Assembly: GCF_002949735.1 (NCBI RefSeq)
Contig: NZ_CP026681.1
Coordinates: 4,044,501 to 4,108,500, forward strand
Direction of reading: 5' to 3'
DNA: 64,000 bases
DNA from: Nostoc sp. 'Peltigera membranacea cyanobiont' N6
GTDB lineage: Bacteria > Cyanobacteriota > Cyanobacteriia > Cyanobacteriales > Nostocaceae
The notes beneath the pieces are model-generated. The model saw only the letters and a list, made by a program, of their open reading frames with translations, ran no database searches and was not told the DNA's origin. Below are positions 9,130 to 17,625 of this stretch, piece after piece. How positions within the stretch are numbered: the first letter of the stretch is position 1; the number at the start of each line of letters is the position of its first letter. The translations under genes and the position numbers were made by a program.

Positions 9130-10797
9130 ATGAGGGATAATCTGTCGGCATCCTCTGGCGTAGATGCTGCGGAGGCGGGTAGTGAATTAGAATGTTTGCC
9201 GTATAGTGTCCAGCATGACAATGAGGGCGTGTGTTTACTGGTGAAGATGGGCCCACACCGCATTCTATTGGATTGTGGTATGGAGGATATTTCATCGCTG
9301 GGTAAGGGGCTTACGAAGTCGGAACGTAAATCTAGTTCGTCCCTGCCAGCAGATTTAGTTTTGATTAGTCATGCTCACCCAGATCATGCTAGGGGCTTGC
9401 TAGCACTGCATAAAGCTTTTCCTAAGTTACCTATTTATGGTAGCGAAGTAACCAGCAAATTACTGCCACTGAATTGGTTAGATCGAGACGCTGAGGAAAT
9501 TTCCAAATTTTGTCATGCTTTGCCGTTGCGATCGCCTGTGGAACTCCAAGATGGTTTGGTAGCAGAATTATTTCCCGCCGGGCATCTACCAGGGGCAGTG
9601 GCAATTCTCCTTACCTACACTACCAAGCAGCGTACCTACAAGCTACTATACACGGGAGATTTTTTCTTATCAAACTCCCGCTTGGTAGAAGGTTTGCGTT
9701 TAGAGGAACTGCGGGGCTTAGATTTGGATGTGCTAATCATTGAAGGTAGTTATGGCACATCCCGTCATCCTCACCGCCGCAACCAAGAAAATCAACTAGC
9801 AGAACGAATTAATCGCGCGATCGCTGACCATTGTTCTGTCATCCTGCCCACTCCTGCTTTAGGATTGGGTCAAGAGATGCTAATGCTATTACGCTCTCAT
9901 CACCACTTCACCGGACGAGATTTAGATATCTGGGTAGATGGGGCTGTTGCTACTGGTTGTGATGCCTATCTAGAACTTCTACCACACCTCCCCCCATCTG
10001 TACAGAATTTTGCCCGCCATCAACCCCTATTTTGGGATGAACGGGTACGTCCCCGCGTGCGTCGTTTACAAACAGAACATCGTCCCACTGTGGGCAAGTC
10101 ACCTTGTATTGTTCTCACGGACGCTACAGATGATTTGAGCAAACACTGCCAACTAGACACAGGCCCTTGGCTGATCCTGCTTCCCGAAAAAATTGATATA
10201 AAAGTTAATAAAGAATATTTAGCGCCTACCACTGTCGAAACCTATCTCTTAGCTCAACATAGCGATGGCCCTGGTACTACGCAGCTAATTCACAACTTGC
10301 GACCCCAGCATGTCATTTTTGTCCACGGTTCTCCTGCTTACTTAGCAGACTTGACTAGCTTAGAGGAGTTGCAAAACCGCTACCATATACATTCTCCGGC
10401 GGCTAACACTTTAGTAGAATTGCCTATCGGCGATACATTTTTACAACCGGCAGCACCAGAAACTAACTATGAGGGTGAACTGACAGAGTTAGGAACAGTA
10501 ATCACAATCACCCTACCGAATATGATTACTGCCGATCCGCGTTGGCGGCAATTTGCCGATACTGGTTTAATCGAAGCTCGTTGGCAAGGTGAAGAACTAG
10601 TCTTAAGGGGATTGTCTCAACGAGAGCTTCTCAGTCAAAATAGCGATCGCTACACATGGACAGATGTAGACTGTTGCGGCACCTGCCGACATCAAAGAGG
10701 ACAGAGGTGCTGGAATCCAGCTTCCCCGTTGTATAACTTTAAGGTAACTCTCGAAGGTTACTGTCCTGCTTTTGAAGGTTTGAATGATAGTCAATAG
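9130..10797 (+). CDS. MBL-fold/beta-CASP-like metallo-hydrolase with C-terminal cysteine cluster
   Basis: A 555-residue protein likely to be a zinc-dependent nuclease acting on RNA. The metallo-beta-lactamase signature HAHPDHARG (H81, H83, D85, H86) follows DCGMED, and YTGDFF and EGSYG continue the beta-CASP (YSH1/RNase J-like) pattern. The C-terminal 40 residues hold C515/C516, C519, C527 and C545, arranged C-x2-C-x7-C-x17-C, which looks like an added metal-binding knuckle. The start ATG has a strong Shine-Dalgarno (ggggaggag). It is distinct from the standard RNase J in length and lacks the usual RNase J C-terminus. The substrate is unknown. Confidence 0.8.
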   Translation: MRDNLSASSGVDAAEAGSELECLPYSVQHDNEGVCLLVKMGPHRILLDCGMEDISSLGKGLTKSERKSSSSLPADLVLISHAHPDHARGLLALHKAFPKLPIYGSEVTSKLLPLNWLDRDAEEISKFCHALPLRSPVELQDGLVAELFPAGHLPGAVAILLTYTTKQRTYKLLYTGDFFLSNSRLVEGLRLEELRGLDLDVLIIEGSYGTSRHPHRRNQENQLAERINRAIADHCSVILPTPALGLGQEMLMLLRSHHHFTGRDLDIWVDGAVATGCDAYLELLPHLPPSVQNFARHQPLFWDERVRPRVRRLQTEHRPTVGKSPCIVLTDATDDLSKHCQLDTGPWLILLPEKIDIKVNKEYLAPTTVETYLLAQHSDGPGTTQLIHNLRPQHVIFVHGSPAYLADLTSLEELQNRYHIHSPAANTLVELPIGDTFLQPAAPETNYEGELTELGTVITITLPNMITADPRWRQFADTGLIEARWQGEELVLRGLSQRELLSQNSDRYTWTDVDCCGTCRHQRGQRCWNPASPLYNFKVTLEGYCPAFEGLNDSQ

Positions 10798-10825
10798 TCA
10801 TTAATCCGCTGCCCTTTGTCATTTT

Positions 10826-10866
10826 TAATTAATGACTAATGACTAATGACTAATGACCAATGACTA
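10826..10866. repeat. Heptanucleotide tandem repeat (atgacta type)
   Basis: Four to five imperfect copies of atgacta/atgacca between the convergent ends of the metallo-hydrolase and the small conserved gene; same family as 6303-6343. Confidence 0.75.
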
Positions 10867-10875
10867 ATCGCTAAA

Positions 10876-11187
10876 TTATTCTGGATTCGAGTCAGTGTAA
10901 CGGTTGTGGATGCGCTCTGCTTCAGGGCAATCTTCAGTCATCAGAGGTTCCACATTTCCGCGCGGTACTGAAGCCAGTTTTTGCGTTACAGCACCAATGC
11001 TCTCGAGGCGAACCATTTCTTCCCAAGAACAAACTTCGTCCTCTTCTTCTGTTTCATAGCGTAGGGTTACTAAATCTCCCTCTATGTCTATGATGCGGGC
11101 GCGTTCAATCCAGCGTTGCTGGTCCCGCAAGAAAACACATACCTCGCGCCCATCGCAACACAGTTGATAAATCTTGCGGTGTAGCAT
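10876..11187 (-). CDS. Conserved cyanobacterial small protein, function unknown
   Basis: A 103-residue soluble protein (MLHRKIYQLCCDGREVCVFL...) rich in charged residues, with an acidic stretch EEEDEVCSWEEM in the middle. The first 70 residues look like a compact beta-rich domain and I recognise the sequence type as one conserved across cyanobacteria (I believe a DUF of its own), without any assigned role. No membrane segment or signal peptide. It converges on the beta-CASP gene across a heptad repeat, so the two are not co-transcribed. Confidence 0.8.
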   Translation of the reverse strand: MLHRKIYQLCCDGREVCVFLRDQQRWIERARIIDIEGDLVTLRYETEEEDEVCSWEEMVRLESIGAVTQKLASVPRGNVEPLMTEDCPEAERIHNRYTDSNPE

Positions 11188-11768
11188 GTATTGTTTCTGC
11201 CTTTTTAAACAACGTAGTTAAACCTGTCAAAATCTGGGTTCTACCCCATTACATTACACCTTTAAGAGGTTAATTTCACCTTAGAGAATAAGTATCCTTC
11301 ACAACCCAATCCCAAAATTTGCTTGTAGTTGTCAAAATACCTGGAAATGTTGGGTCATAAATGAACGCTTATTCTAGCAATGAACTCAATCTCCTTCCGG
11401 CTCGTTCTATGGAATGTCTGCTTTATGGAAGTCAAACAATTCGGAACCTGTCCTAAGCAGGCTCATATTTTCTGGTGAGTCATTCTTACCATTATGTAAT
11501 AAATAATACTCCAAAACAATCGTTGATTGCGGTTGTTTAATTTGCCTACTTTTAGTCATTGGCATTTTTGAGAAGTCTGGGGACTTGACTTTACTATTAC
11601 CCACTTGTATCTGATCTTAACTCATTCTTTTGCTGACCTTGATAGTTTTCAACAACAACACCCAAAGAGGTTTGAATTTTTAAGGTTTTTTGCCCAGACA
11701 GGAGAGTGAGGAATGAGCAGAAATACTTACACGAAGCTTTCCTCAGTTCTTCTGGTTCTTTTGGAGTA
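11188..11768. other. Intergenic, no supported gene
   Basis: A possible 65-codon frame on the minus strand (11407-11604, GTG start, no ribosome site) and a 60-codon plus-strand frame (from 11713, good caggagagtgagg site but antisense to a better gene) were considered and not accepted. Otherwise AT-rich, with no clear repeat. Confidence 0.5.
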
Positions 11769-11990
11769 TCAGCAAGATTTGTTATGTGGTAAAGGAAATT
11801 CCATCAGCACGTTCGACGAGGATGCTTCTCGTTTAATTTTACCTGCGCGAACTGCATCATATAGGGCTGCCAGAGCGGGCAAATCTTCTGACTGATAGCA
11901 TTTAGTAGCGAGTACTTGGTGAAGTAAACCCTCAGATTCAACACTAAGATATCCAGTTTGGAAAGCAGATTCAATGATTGTGCGAATCAT
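11769..11990 (-). CDS. Small conserved cyanobacterial protein, function unknown
   Basis: A 73-residue, probably alpha-helical, soluble protein (MIRTIIESAFQTGYLSVESEG...). The pattern 'LSVESEGLLHQVLATKCYQSEDLPALAALYDAV' type helices is one I associate with small conserved proteins in Nostocales, of unknown role. No ribosome site is obvious before the ATG. A plus-strand frame overlapping it in antisense (11713-11895) has a better ribosome site but a less protein-like sequence, so this strand is preferred. Confidence 0.65.
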   Translation of the reverse strand: MIRTIIESAFQTGYLSVESEGLLHQVLATKCYQSEDLPALAALYDAVRAGKIKREASSSNVLMEFPLPHNKSC

Positions 11991-12203
11991 TTTGGTTGGG
12001 GCAAAGTAAACAATTTGTTACCTCAAGTGTGGAACATTTTCTTGTGCAACTAATTGATATGAAACATTGATGCAATGTGATTATAATTACACGTATCTAG
12101 TGATTTATATCACAAGAATGGTAAAAACATGAACTTTTAATGGAAATATTTGATACCGATGGTGAGATTTTAATCCAAATTTGTTCAGTATTAATGTTGT
12201 TAA

Positions 12204-12992
12204 TCAAGCAAAAAACTGGCGGAAATCTTCATCCTTTTGACTTAGTTGTACCCAGTCTAGGTTTAAAGACTGGAATTTTTGTGCCAAACGATCGCAAGCG
12301 GGACGTTCGGTAGCATAATGTCCAGCATCAATTAAGATAATATTGCGATCGCGGCTTTCTTGAAACTGATGAAACTTGCAGTCAGAAGTCAGATAAGCCT
12401 CAGCACCAGTTTTGGCAACGGCTGAAATGTAACCAGCCCCCGAACCACCCAAAACAGCAACTCGTGAAATTGTTTGCTGTAAATCAGCACTGGGGGAAAA
12501 AATCAAATTAGGGGGAGCAAGTCGGGTTTGAATGGTTGCGAGTAGTTCTTGTAGTGTCAAAAATGGCTCTAGCAAACCAACACGACCATATCCTAAGCCT
12601 CCTTGTGTTGGTACTATGGGAGTAACTTCTTTGAGTTCTAAAATTTGAGCTAAAACGTCAGCAGTCCCATCCTGCACTTGGTCGAAATTGGTGTGAGCGC
12701 TGTAAATACCAATATTTCCGGTAAAAGCTAACCGTACCATTTCTGCGATCGCTTCACCAGTGCGTAAAGATTTGAGAGGATTAAAAATCAAGGGATGATG
12801 GGCAAATATCAGATTAGCATTCAGAGCGATCGCTTCTTGCATTACTGCCAAAGTCGGTGTCAAACATACTAAAACCCGTGCTTTTTCCTGCAAAACTCCT
12901 GGTTCAATTTGCCAGCCACAATTATCCCAGCTTTCACACCAAGCGGGATTTGCCCATGCTTCGAACCAAGTAATTAAATCAGCAATTTTCAT
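12204..12992 (-). CDS. NIF3-like dinuclear metal-centre protein
   Basis: A member of the NIF3/YbgI family (often labelled GTP cyclohydrolase I type 2 homologue), a hexameric ring protein with two metal ions per subunit; the physiological role is still unclear. The 262-residue protein has the metal-binding FAHHPLIFNPLK and YSAHTNFD motifs and a C-terminal DAGHYATE segment, all expected. The frame extends upstream by 30 codons, but those overlap the preceding gene; the start at 12990-12992 (MKIADLITWFEAW) fits the family. It sits 17 bases after the stop of the 249-residue gene and is probably co-transcribed with it. Confidence 0.92.
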   Translation of the reverse strand: MKIADLITWFEAWANPAWCESWDNCGWQIEPGVLQEKARVLVCLTPTLAVMQEAIALNANLIFAHHPLIFNPLKSLRTGEAIAEMVRLAFTGNIGIYSAHTNFDQVQDGTADVLAQILELKEVTPIVPTQGGLGYGRVGLLEPFLTLQELLATIQTRLAPPNLIFSPSADLQQTISRVAVLGGSGAGYISAVAKTGAEAYLTSDCKFHQFQESRDRNIILIDAGHYATERPACDRLAQKFQSLNLDWVQLSQKDEDFRQFFA

Positions 12993-13009
12993 AATTATTT
13001 TCTTGCTAA

Positions 13010-13759
13010 TCAGTGTCTCTGTGGTTGAATATTTAATCTTAATGCTAATTGCTGGCGCATTTCTTGAAAAGGTTTGTTCCATACAGGGCTAGCATTCCAA
13101 TTCCATACCGCTACGGGGATAAGTTGCTCCTCTGCTAGAGAAGTTAGCAGACGATATTCATCTTCTGGTTCGCGAGAAAATGTGAAGGGATTGCGGTAGC
13201 CTGTATCACATAGTTTATAAGATACGACTTGACCGTGATTAATCCGTTGTACAAGTTCCTTACCTTTGACAAGCAAATAATCTAAAAAGACTAAACTAAA
13301 AGGCTCTACAGATGCGCGATTTTGCGGCTCCTTTTGTACCCACCTAGCCCAATCAAACCCATACATAAAATCGTGAACGTAACGGAAGCGGATTTCTGTA
13401 TTAATTCCGAACATTTTCGTCAAAGAAACCATCTTTTCACCAAACAGCTTTAAAAAAGGAATAGCACCTTCATCTGCAATCAAAGCCTGCCTGAGCATAC
13501 TGCTTACCATAAAATCAAAATCCCAGAATATGTTCTCTGGGAAGTTTTGTAACTGAGCGCGGACTATAGATTCGAGAGTTTCCCGAAGGGTTGTAAGGAT
13601 TTGAATATCGCTGCTTTCTTCAACAATTAAATTTTCTAATTCTGCAAAACTGGTACTTAATGTCTTTTGAGGGTTAAGTGATAACAAATGAATAGACTGT
13701 TGGGCAAGTATTTCATCAATATATTGGAAAGTATGAGTTGGTGTCAGTTCTTGCTTCAT
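13010..13759 (-). CDS. Hypothetical protein, 249 residues
   Basis: I do not recognise a characterised family. It is soluble, mostly helical in appearance, with an aromatic-rich middle (RYVHDFMYGFDWARWVQKEP) and a tryptophan-rich end (VAVWNWNASPVWNKPF). No signal peptide or membrane span. It lies directly upstream of the NIF3-like gene with 17 bases between them, so the two probably form an operon. A palindrome at 13785-13803 lies 26 bases before its start and may regulate it. Confidence 0.75.
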   Translation of the reverse strand: MKQELTPTHTFQYIDEILAQQSIHLLSLNPQKTLSTSFAELENLIVEESSDIQILTTLRETLESIVRAQLQNFPENIFWDFDFMVSSMLRQALIADEGAIPFLKLFGEKMVSLTKMFGINTEIRFRYVHDFMYGFDWARWVQKEPQNRASVEPFSLVFLDYLLVKGKELVQRINHGQVVSYKLCDTGYRNPFTFSREPEDEYRLLTSLAEEQLIPVAVWNWNASPVWNKPFQEMRQQLALRLNIQPQRH

Positions 13760-13784
13760 AGTAATTGAAATAACCCAAACAGCT

Positions 13785-13803
13785 TACACTAACTATTAGT
13801 GTA
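13785..13803. promoter_or_regulatory. Palindrome upstream of the hypothetical/NIF3 operon
   Basis: TACACTAA and TTAGTGTA form perfect 8-base arms around a 3-base centre, 26 bases before the start of the 249-residue gene. Size and spacing are those of an operator for a dimeric repressor, but no cognate regulator is known. Confidence 0.4.
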
Positions 13804-13991
13804 TATCGAAACAAAAAAATTATTAAATAAGCAAAAACAAACTTAACTTTCAACTTTACAAATTTATACTAATTCTTTGATAAATTATATCTAATTAATT
13901 CCGCATCAATAATTATCATTGCAAAACTATCACGGCGAAATTTGTTTAATGCACATCGCCGCGAGTTTATGAGATTATATCCAAAGGGTAG

Positions 13992-14144
13992 CTATAGGAC
14001 TCATATTTGATTTTTGAAATACACGTAGGGTGTGTTATGCCGTAGGCTTAACGCACCACCCTTTATGTTTTGGTGCGTTACGGAAGCCGTAACACACCCT
14101 ACACATACTTAGATTTTTTCAGAAATCAAATACTAGTCCTATAG
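13992..14144. mobile_element. MITE-like element with GTAGGGTGTGTTA core
   Basis: About 153 bp. The ends ctataggactcatatttgat and (inverted) ctataggactagtatttgat are near-identical 24-base terminal repeats. The inner region is itself a hairpin: gtagggtgtgtta...taacgcacc against ggtgcgtta...taacacaccctac. The same inner hairpin, with different outer ends, occurs at 57518-57652; a truncated copy of this element's left half is at 44766-44828. It lies between two minus-strand genes. Confidence 0.8.
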
Positions 14145-14192
14145 AATAACCAGAGTATTTAAACTCTACCTTAAATAAAACTTGAGAATCGG

Positions 14193-14606
14193 CTATCCAG
14201 AAATGTGGATAACCAATTCCCTTAAATGACTGTGCTGGCGATGTTCCCAAATATAAATTCCCTGCCAAGTTCCTAGTACTAGATAACCTCGATTAATGGG
14301 GATATGTTCAGATGTGTGGGTGAGTGCGGTACGAATGTGTGCTGGCATATCATCGGCACCTTCTGCATCATGGATGTATTTGTCTGATTCAGGGACGAGT
14401 TTTGCCATAAAATTAGCTAAATCCACAAGAACATCAGGATCGGCATTTTCTTGGATCACTAAACTAGCTGAAGTGTGGCGTAAAAATAAAGTACAAAGAC
14501 CAGTTTCAATCCGCGATTCGGTGACTGCGGCTTCAACTTTAGAGGTGATGTTATAAAAAGATTTGGCATTGGTGGAAATTTTTAGTAACTTTTGGTAGTG
14601 AGTCAT
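14193..14606 (-). CDS. YjbQ family protein (UPF0047)
   Basis: A 137-residue member of the YjbQ/UPF0047 family, reported to have a weak thiamine-phosphate-synthase-like activity in some bacteria; the real role is uncertain. Family motifs are clear: LFLRHTSASLVIQENADP, the acidic stretch HDAEGADDMPAH and the end GTWQGIYIWEHRQH. It is complete. The start ATG is at 14604-14606. No operon partner is close; the next minus-strand gene ends 116 bases upstream. Confidence 0.93.
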   Translation of the reverse strand: MTHYQKLLKISTNAKSFYNITSKVEAAVTESRIETGLCTLFLRHTSASLVIQENADPDVLVDLANFMAKLVPESDKYIHDAEGADDMPAHIRTALTHTSEHIPINRGYLVLGTWQGIYIWEHRQHSHLRELVIHISG

Positions 14607-14722
14607 TTAAAATAGTAATTATTGATGACAGTAAAAGCTAATTCGTAGTTGAATTTGCTTGATTTGGTGTCGGATCTTCTTGGTTAGCATTCATATATTA
14701 ATTTATATTGTTTTGAATAACT

Positions 14723-15805
14723 TTATTTCGTCTGTAAATAATTGAGAACCGCTTTAGCGATCGCTTCATTACCATCCTTAGCAATTGGCTGAGATTGCTT
14801 TGGTGCTTGGGGTAACTCATGCAGAAAATCCCAAGTACTTTGAAAAAACTCAGATGGGGTGATAATTTGATGCTGGTTATAATTTGTTATGCCTTCTACG
14901 ATAAAAGCTGCTTCGGCAAAATCCTTACGGGGGATAGTAACAATAGGTACTCCTAATAGTGTGGCTTCAGCAAAAGTACCGAAACCTGGTTTAGAGACAA
15001 CTCGCCCACAAATTGGCATAAAATCTACAGGGCGGTATTTACGGTCATTAATTTTCACTATATTAGGTAAATCAGGCGCAGATCGATCGAAGACGATAAA
15101 TTGCCAATCTGGGAATCGTCGCAGGTTATCGTAGGGGATTTGCTGCAAACCCAAGCCGCCAAATGTCAATAAAATAGTTTTTTCGACAGGTGCGGTTATT
15201 CCCCAAAGAGAACGTAAATCATCAGTAGAGTGACGGGGGGAACCACCTGTTAGGCCGACATCTGTGATATTGTGAAAAGCTTGCATCGGTTCGTGGAAGG
15301 GTAGACGAAATAAGCGATCGCACTTTGAGTACCAATCACTAATCCAATCTGCAACTGCTGTAAATTCACCCCCCCAATCTCGATAGATAAAGTCCCAGCC
15401 AAAGTTACTCATCATCCAGCAAGGGATATTTGCACCTTTGGCAAATCCAGGAGCAAGGAAGGGAATATCTGCCAAAATGAGATTAACGCGATTTTGGCGG
15501 ATAAAATTAACTTCTGAGGCAATCAGCGAATTTTGATGTTTTTTAATATCTAGCAACTTTTCTAAAGTCGCTACTTTATCCATTGTCAAACTATCGGTTT
15601 GCACCACACCCAAATCAAATGCACGGGGACGATAGATAAAATCGCCTTCTATGTAACACTCTAACAACCAGCGCGGGGCAGTGGTTACAAGAATTAGTAA
15701 AACTTCGGGACATAATTTCTGGATTGTCGCAGCTACAGAAGCCATGCGGGTAGCATGTCCAAAGCCGTGGTTAGTGATGGCTAAGTATAAGATTGGACGT
15801 TCCAT
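14723..15805 (-). CDS. Glycosyltransferase-like protein (MurG/GT1-type fold)
   Basis: A 360-residue protein beginning MERPILYLAITNHGFGHATR, the nucleotide-sugar-transferase N-terminal GHxxR pattern. The second half has LTFGGLGLQQIP and PGFGTFAEATLLGVPIVTIPR, the UDP-sugar-binding half of a GT-B fold. Related sequences also occur as the N-terminal part of plant arabinokinases. Acceptor and sugar are unknown. The frame can start five codons further upstream (15820), but that start falls inside a heptad repeat, so the ATG at 15803-15805 is preferred. Confidence 0.75.
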   Translation of the reverse strand: MERPILYLAITNHGFGHATRMASVAATIQKLCPEVLLILVTTAPRWLLECYIEGDFIYRPRAFDLGVVQTDSLTMDKVATLEKLLDIKKHQNSLIASEVNFIRQNRVNLILADIPFLAPGFAKGANIPCWMMSNFGWDFIYRDWGGEFTAVADWISDWYSKCDRLFRLPFHEPMQAFHNITDVGLTGGSPRHSTDDLRSLWGITAPVEKTILLTFGGLGLQQIPYDNLRRFPDWQFIVFDRSAPDLPNIVKINDRKYRPVDFMPICGRVVSKPGFGTFAEATLLGVPIVTIPRKDFAEAAFIVEGITNYNQHQIITPSEFFQSTWDFLHELPQAPKQSQPIAKDGNEAIAKAVLNYLQTK

Positions 15806-15814
15806 TTTTATGTT

Positions 15815-15857
15815 TGTCATTTGTCATTTATCATTTATCATTTATCATTTGTCATTT
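15815..15857. repeat. Heptanucleotide tandem repeat (tcattta/tcatttg)
   Basis: Six imperfect 7-base copies just upstream of the glycosyltransferase-like start. Similar in length and composition to the atgacta heptads at 6303 and 10826 read on the other strand. Confidence 0.7.
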
Positions 15858-15893
15858 AGGAATTATGACTTTAACTCCTAATGAATAATGACT

Positions 15894-16028
15894 AAGTAGA
15901 ACGGCGTAAATAATTAAAGGTTTGTAGTGAGGACTTTAGTCCTCAAATTAGGGCTGAAGCCCTGACTACAAACTAATCTCAAGATTTTTTACATTACTTA
16001 ATCTAGTTTGATTTATTCTCGCCTACTT
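15894..16028. mobile_element. MITE-like element, aagtagaac/gactttagtcct family
   Basis: About 135 bp starting aagtagaacg and ending cctactt, with the internal hairpin gtagtgaggactttagtcct...agggctgaagccctgactac. A second full copy lies inverted at 55361-55499 and shares both the flanking aacctttaattattta segment and the gtaatgta segment. It ends two bases before the stop of the cystine-lyase-like gene. Confidence 0.75.
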
Positions 16029-16030
16029 AA

Positions 16031-17224
16031 TTAACTATTTTTGCAAAAGCTCTGAATTGCCTCAACCAATTGGTCGATTTCCGATTCTAAAGTCAGGTAA
16101 TGGATGGTGGCGCGTATACAGCTAGGATCGGCAATTGTCCGAGTTAATATGTTTTGTGAGTCTAGAAATTGGACTAATTTTAGATTAGCTTGAGGCTGAT
16201 TATTTGTAAGTTGGAAGGAGACTATACCGCTTTCGGGTGGGGAAGTTCGCAAACATTTAACATCGGGTAACGCCACTAAACGCCGCCAAAGATACTCACT
16301 GTTTTGACAAATTTGCTCGTAACGTTCCTGTGATGTTCCCCATTGTTGATGGATTGCGATCGCTTCCTTTAACCCAACATACAATGGATAAGCTAATGTA
16401 GACACTTCATAGCGTCGCCCATCTGGAAGCCAGTCTACAGGCTGAGATTGACTATCTACAACAATGCCATTCAAGCCAATAAAGGTAGGTTTCAGGCTTT
16501 CTCGCGCTTCTGGGCGAACATACAAACCACCAGCACCCGCAGGGCCACATAACCATTTGTGACCGGTGAAAGCATAAAAATCTACTCCCAACTCAGTCAA
16601 GTTTAAAGGCAGCAAACCAACAGATTGAGCAGCATCTATCAATAAAAAAGAATGATTGTTTCTGCACACTTCGGCAATTTTATCAAGAGGTAAAACTTGA
16701 CCAGTATTCCAGAAAACATGACTTAATATTACAAGACGGGTATTAGGGCGTAAGTGTTGGGCAATAATTTTTACAGAATCACCCTCATTTAAAGTCGCCT
16801 TCAGGGGACAAGTGGTAACTTCTACCGCAAATCTCCGGGCGATTTCCTGTGTTGTGGCAATTACGCCTGGATGTTCGCAGTCTGAGAGCAGTATGTGGTC
16901 GCCAGAATGCCAGTCAATGCCCCACATAGCGATATTACAGCCAACTGTGACATTCTGGGTAAGAGTAATTGTTTCGCTTGGTGCATGTAACTCAGAAGCG
17001 ATCGCAACTCTAGCGGCTTGAGTCTGTGGTGCTATCCAGCGATAAGCCTCATTCCCAAAGGGGCCTATTTGCTGAACATAAGCCTGGGTTTCGGCCATCG
17101 CATCCATTGCCCTTTGGGGCATGGGGCCTTGTCCGCCATAATTGAAATAAGTCTTATTGGCTAAAGCGGGAAATTGCTCTCGATGGCTATGCAGCCTGGC
17201 TTGGGCGACAGAAATACTAGTCAT
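16031..17224 (-). CDS. Class V aminotransferase-fold PLP enzyme, L-cysteine/cystine C-S lyase (C-DES) type
   Basis: Cleaves the C-S bond of cystine or cysteine to pyruvate, ammonia and a persulfide/sulfide that can feed Fe-S cluster assembly. The 397-residue protein matches what I recall of Synechocystis C-DES along its length: FPALANKTYFNYGGQGPMP, DWHSGDHILLSDCEHPG, LSHVFWNTGQVLPL and FTGHKWLCGPAG with the PLP lysine at K223, and ADPSCIRA near the end. It could alternatively be another NifS-like desulfurase, but it lacks the C-terminal catalytic Cys loop of those. It lies 5 kb before the organosulfur island and, if linked functionally, would use the cysteine that the island's sulfite ultimately supplies. 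Confidence 0.82.
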   Translation of the reverse strand: MTSISVAQARLHSHREQFPALANKTYFNYGGQGPMPQRAMDAMAETQAYVQQIGPFGNEAYRWIAPQTQAARVAIASELHAPSETITLTQNVTVGCNIAMWGIDWHSGDHILLSDCEHPGVIATTQEIARRFAVEVTTCPLKATLNEGDSVKIIAQHLRPNTRLVILSHVFWNTGQVLPLDKIAEVCRNNHSFLLIDAAQSVGLLPLNLTELGVDFYAFTGHKWLCGPAGAGGLYVRPEARESLKPTFIGLNGIVVDSQSQPVDWLPDGRRYEVSTLAYPLYVGLKEAIAIHQQWGTSQERYEQICQNSEYLWRRLVALPDVKCLRTSPPESGIVSFQLTNNQPQANLKLVQFLDSQNILTRTIADPSCIRATIHYLTLESEIDQLVEAIQSFCKNS

Positions 17225-17625
17225 AATTTAAAAGGAATATCTGCTGTTTACAGGCTATTTATATAGCAGGTATTTGTACTTTGTCCTAGTAACAACGCTA
17301 AAAATAAGGATGAGATTAGATGTACGCTTGCAATGATGGATAGATAAAACGCGATTTTGTTATTCTCCCTCATCTCTCACCCTACGGTATACATACAAGT
17401 CGAAAAATCCTCTACCCAGATTTTTGTCAGAGTGAAACTGTCACGCTGACTGACATCCCACCCAGAACTGAATTCCCAGGCGGGATAGAAACGCAGTGCG
17501 AGAATTAATAAAGATATGGCTGGTATAGAATAAACAGCAAATCAGATGTAAAAGCGATCGCTACTTGCAAACTTTAGTTGTCTGAGTTACTCCCACATAA
17601 TACTAATTATTGTTAACTTAAAAGA
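17225..17625. other. Intergenic, divergent promoter region
   Basis: Separates the minus-strand lyase and the plus-strand nuclease, so it must hold two promoters; none is clear-cut. Bases 17391-17411 (cctacggtatacatacaag) resemble the end of the 38269-38440 inverted-repeat element. Confidence 0.45.

Noticed and set aside
11407..11604. 65-codon minus-strand frame
   Set aside because: GTG start, no ribosome site, unremarkable composition and no recognised similarity.
11713..11895. 60-codon plus-strand frame with a good ribosome site
   Set aside because: Antisense to the more protein-like 73-residue gene at 11769-11990.
12993..13082. Upstream extension of the NIF3-like gene
   Set aside because: Overlaps the preceding gene and is not part of the family; the ATG at 12992 fits.
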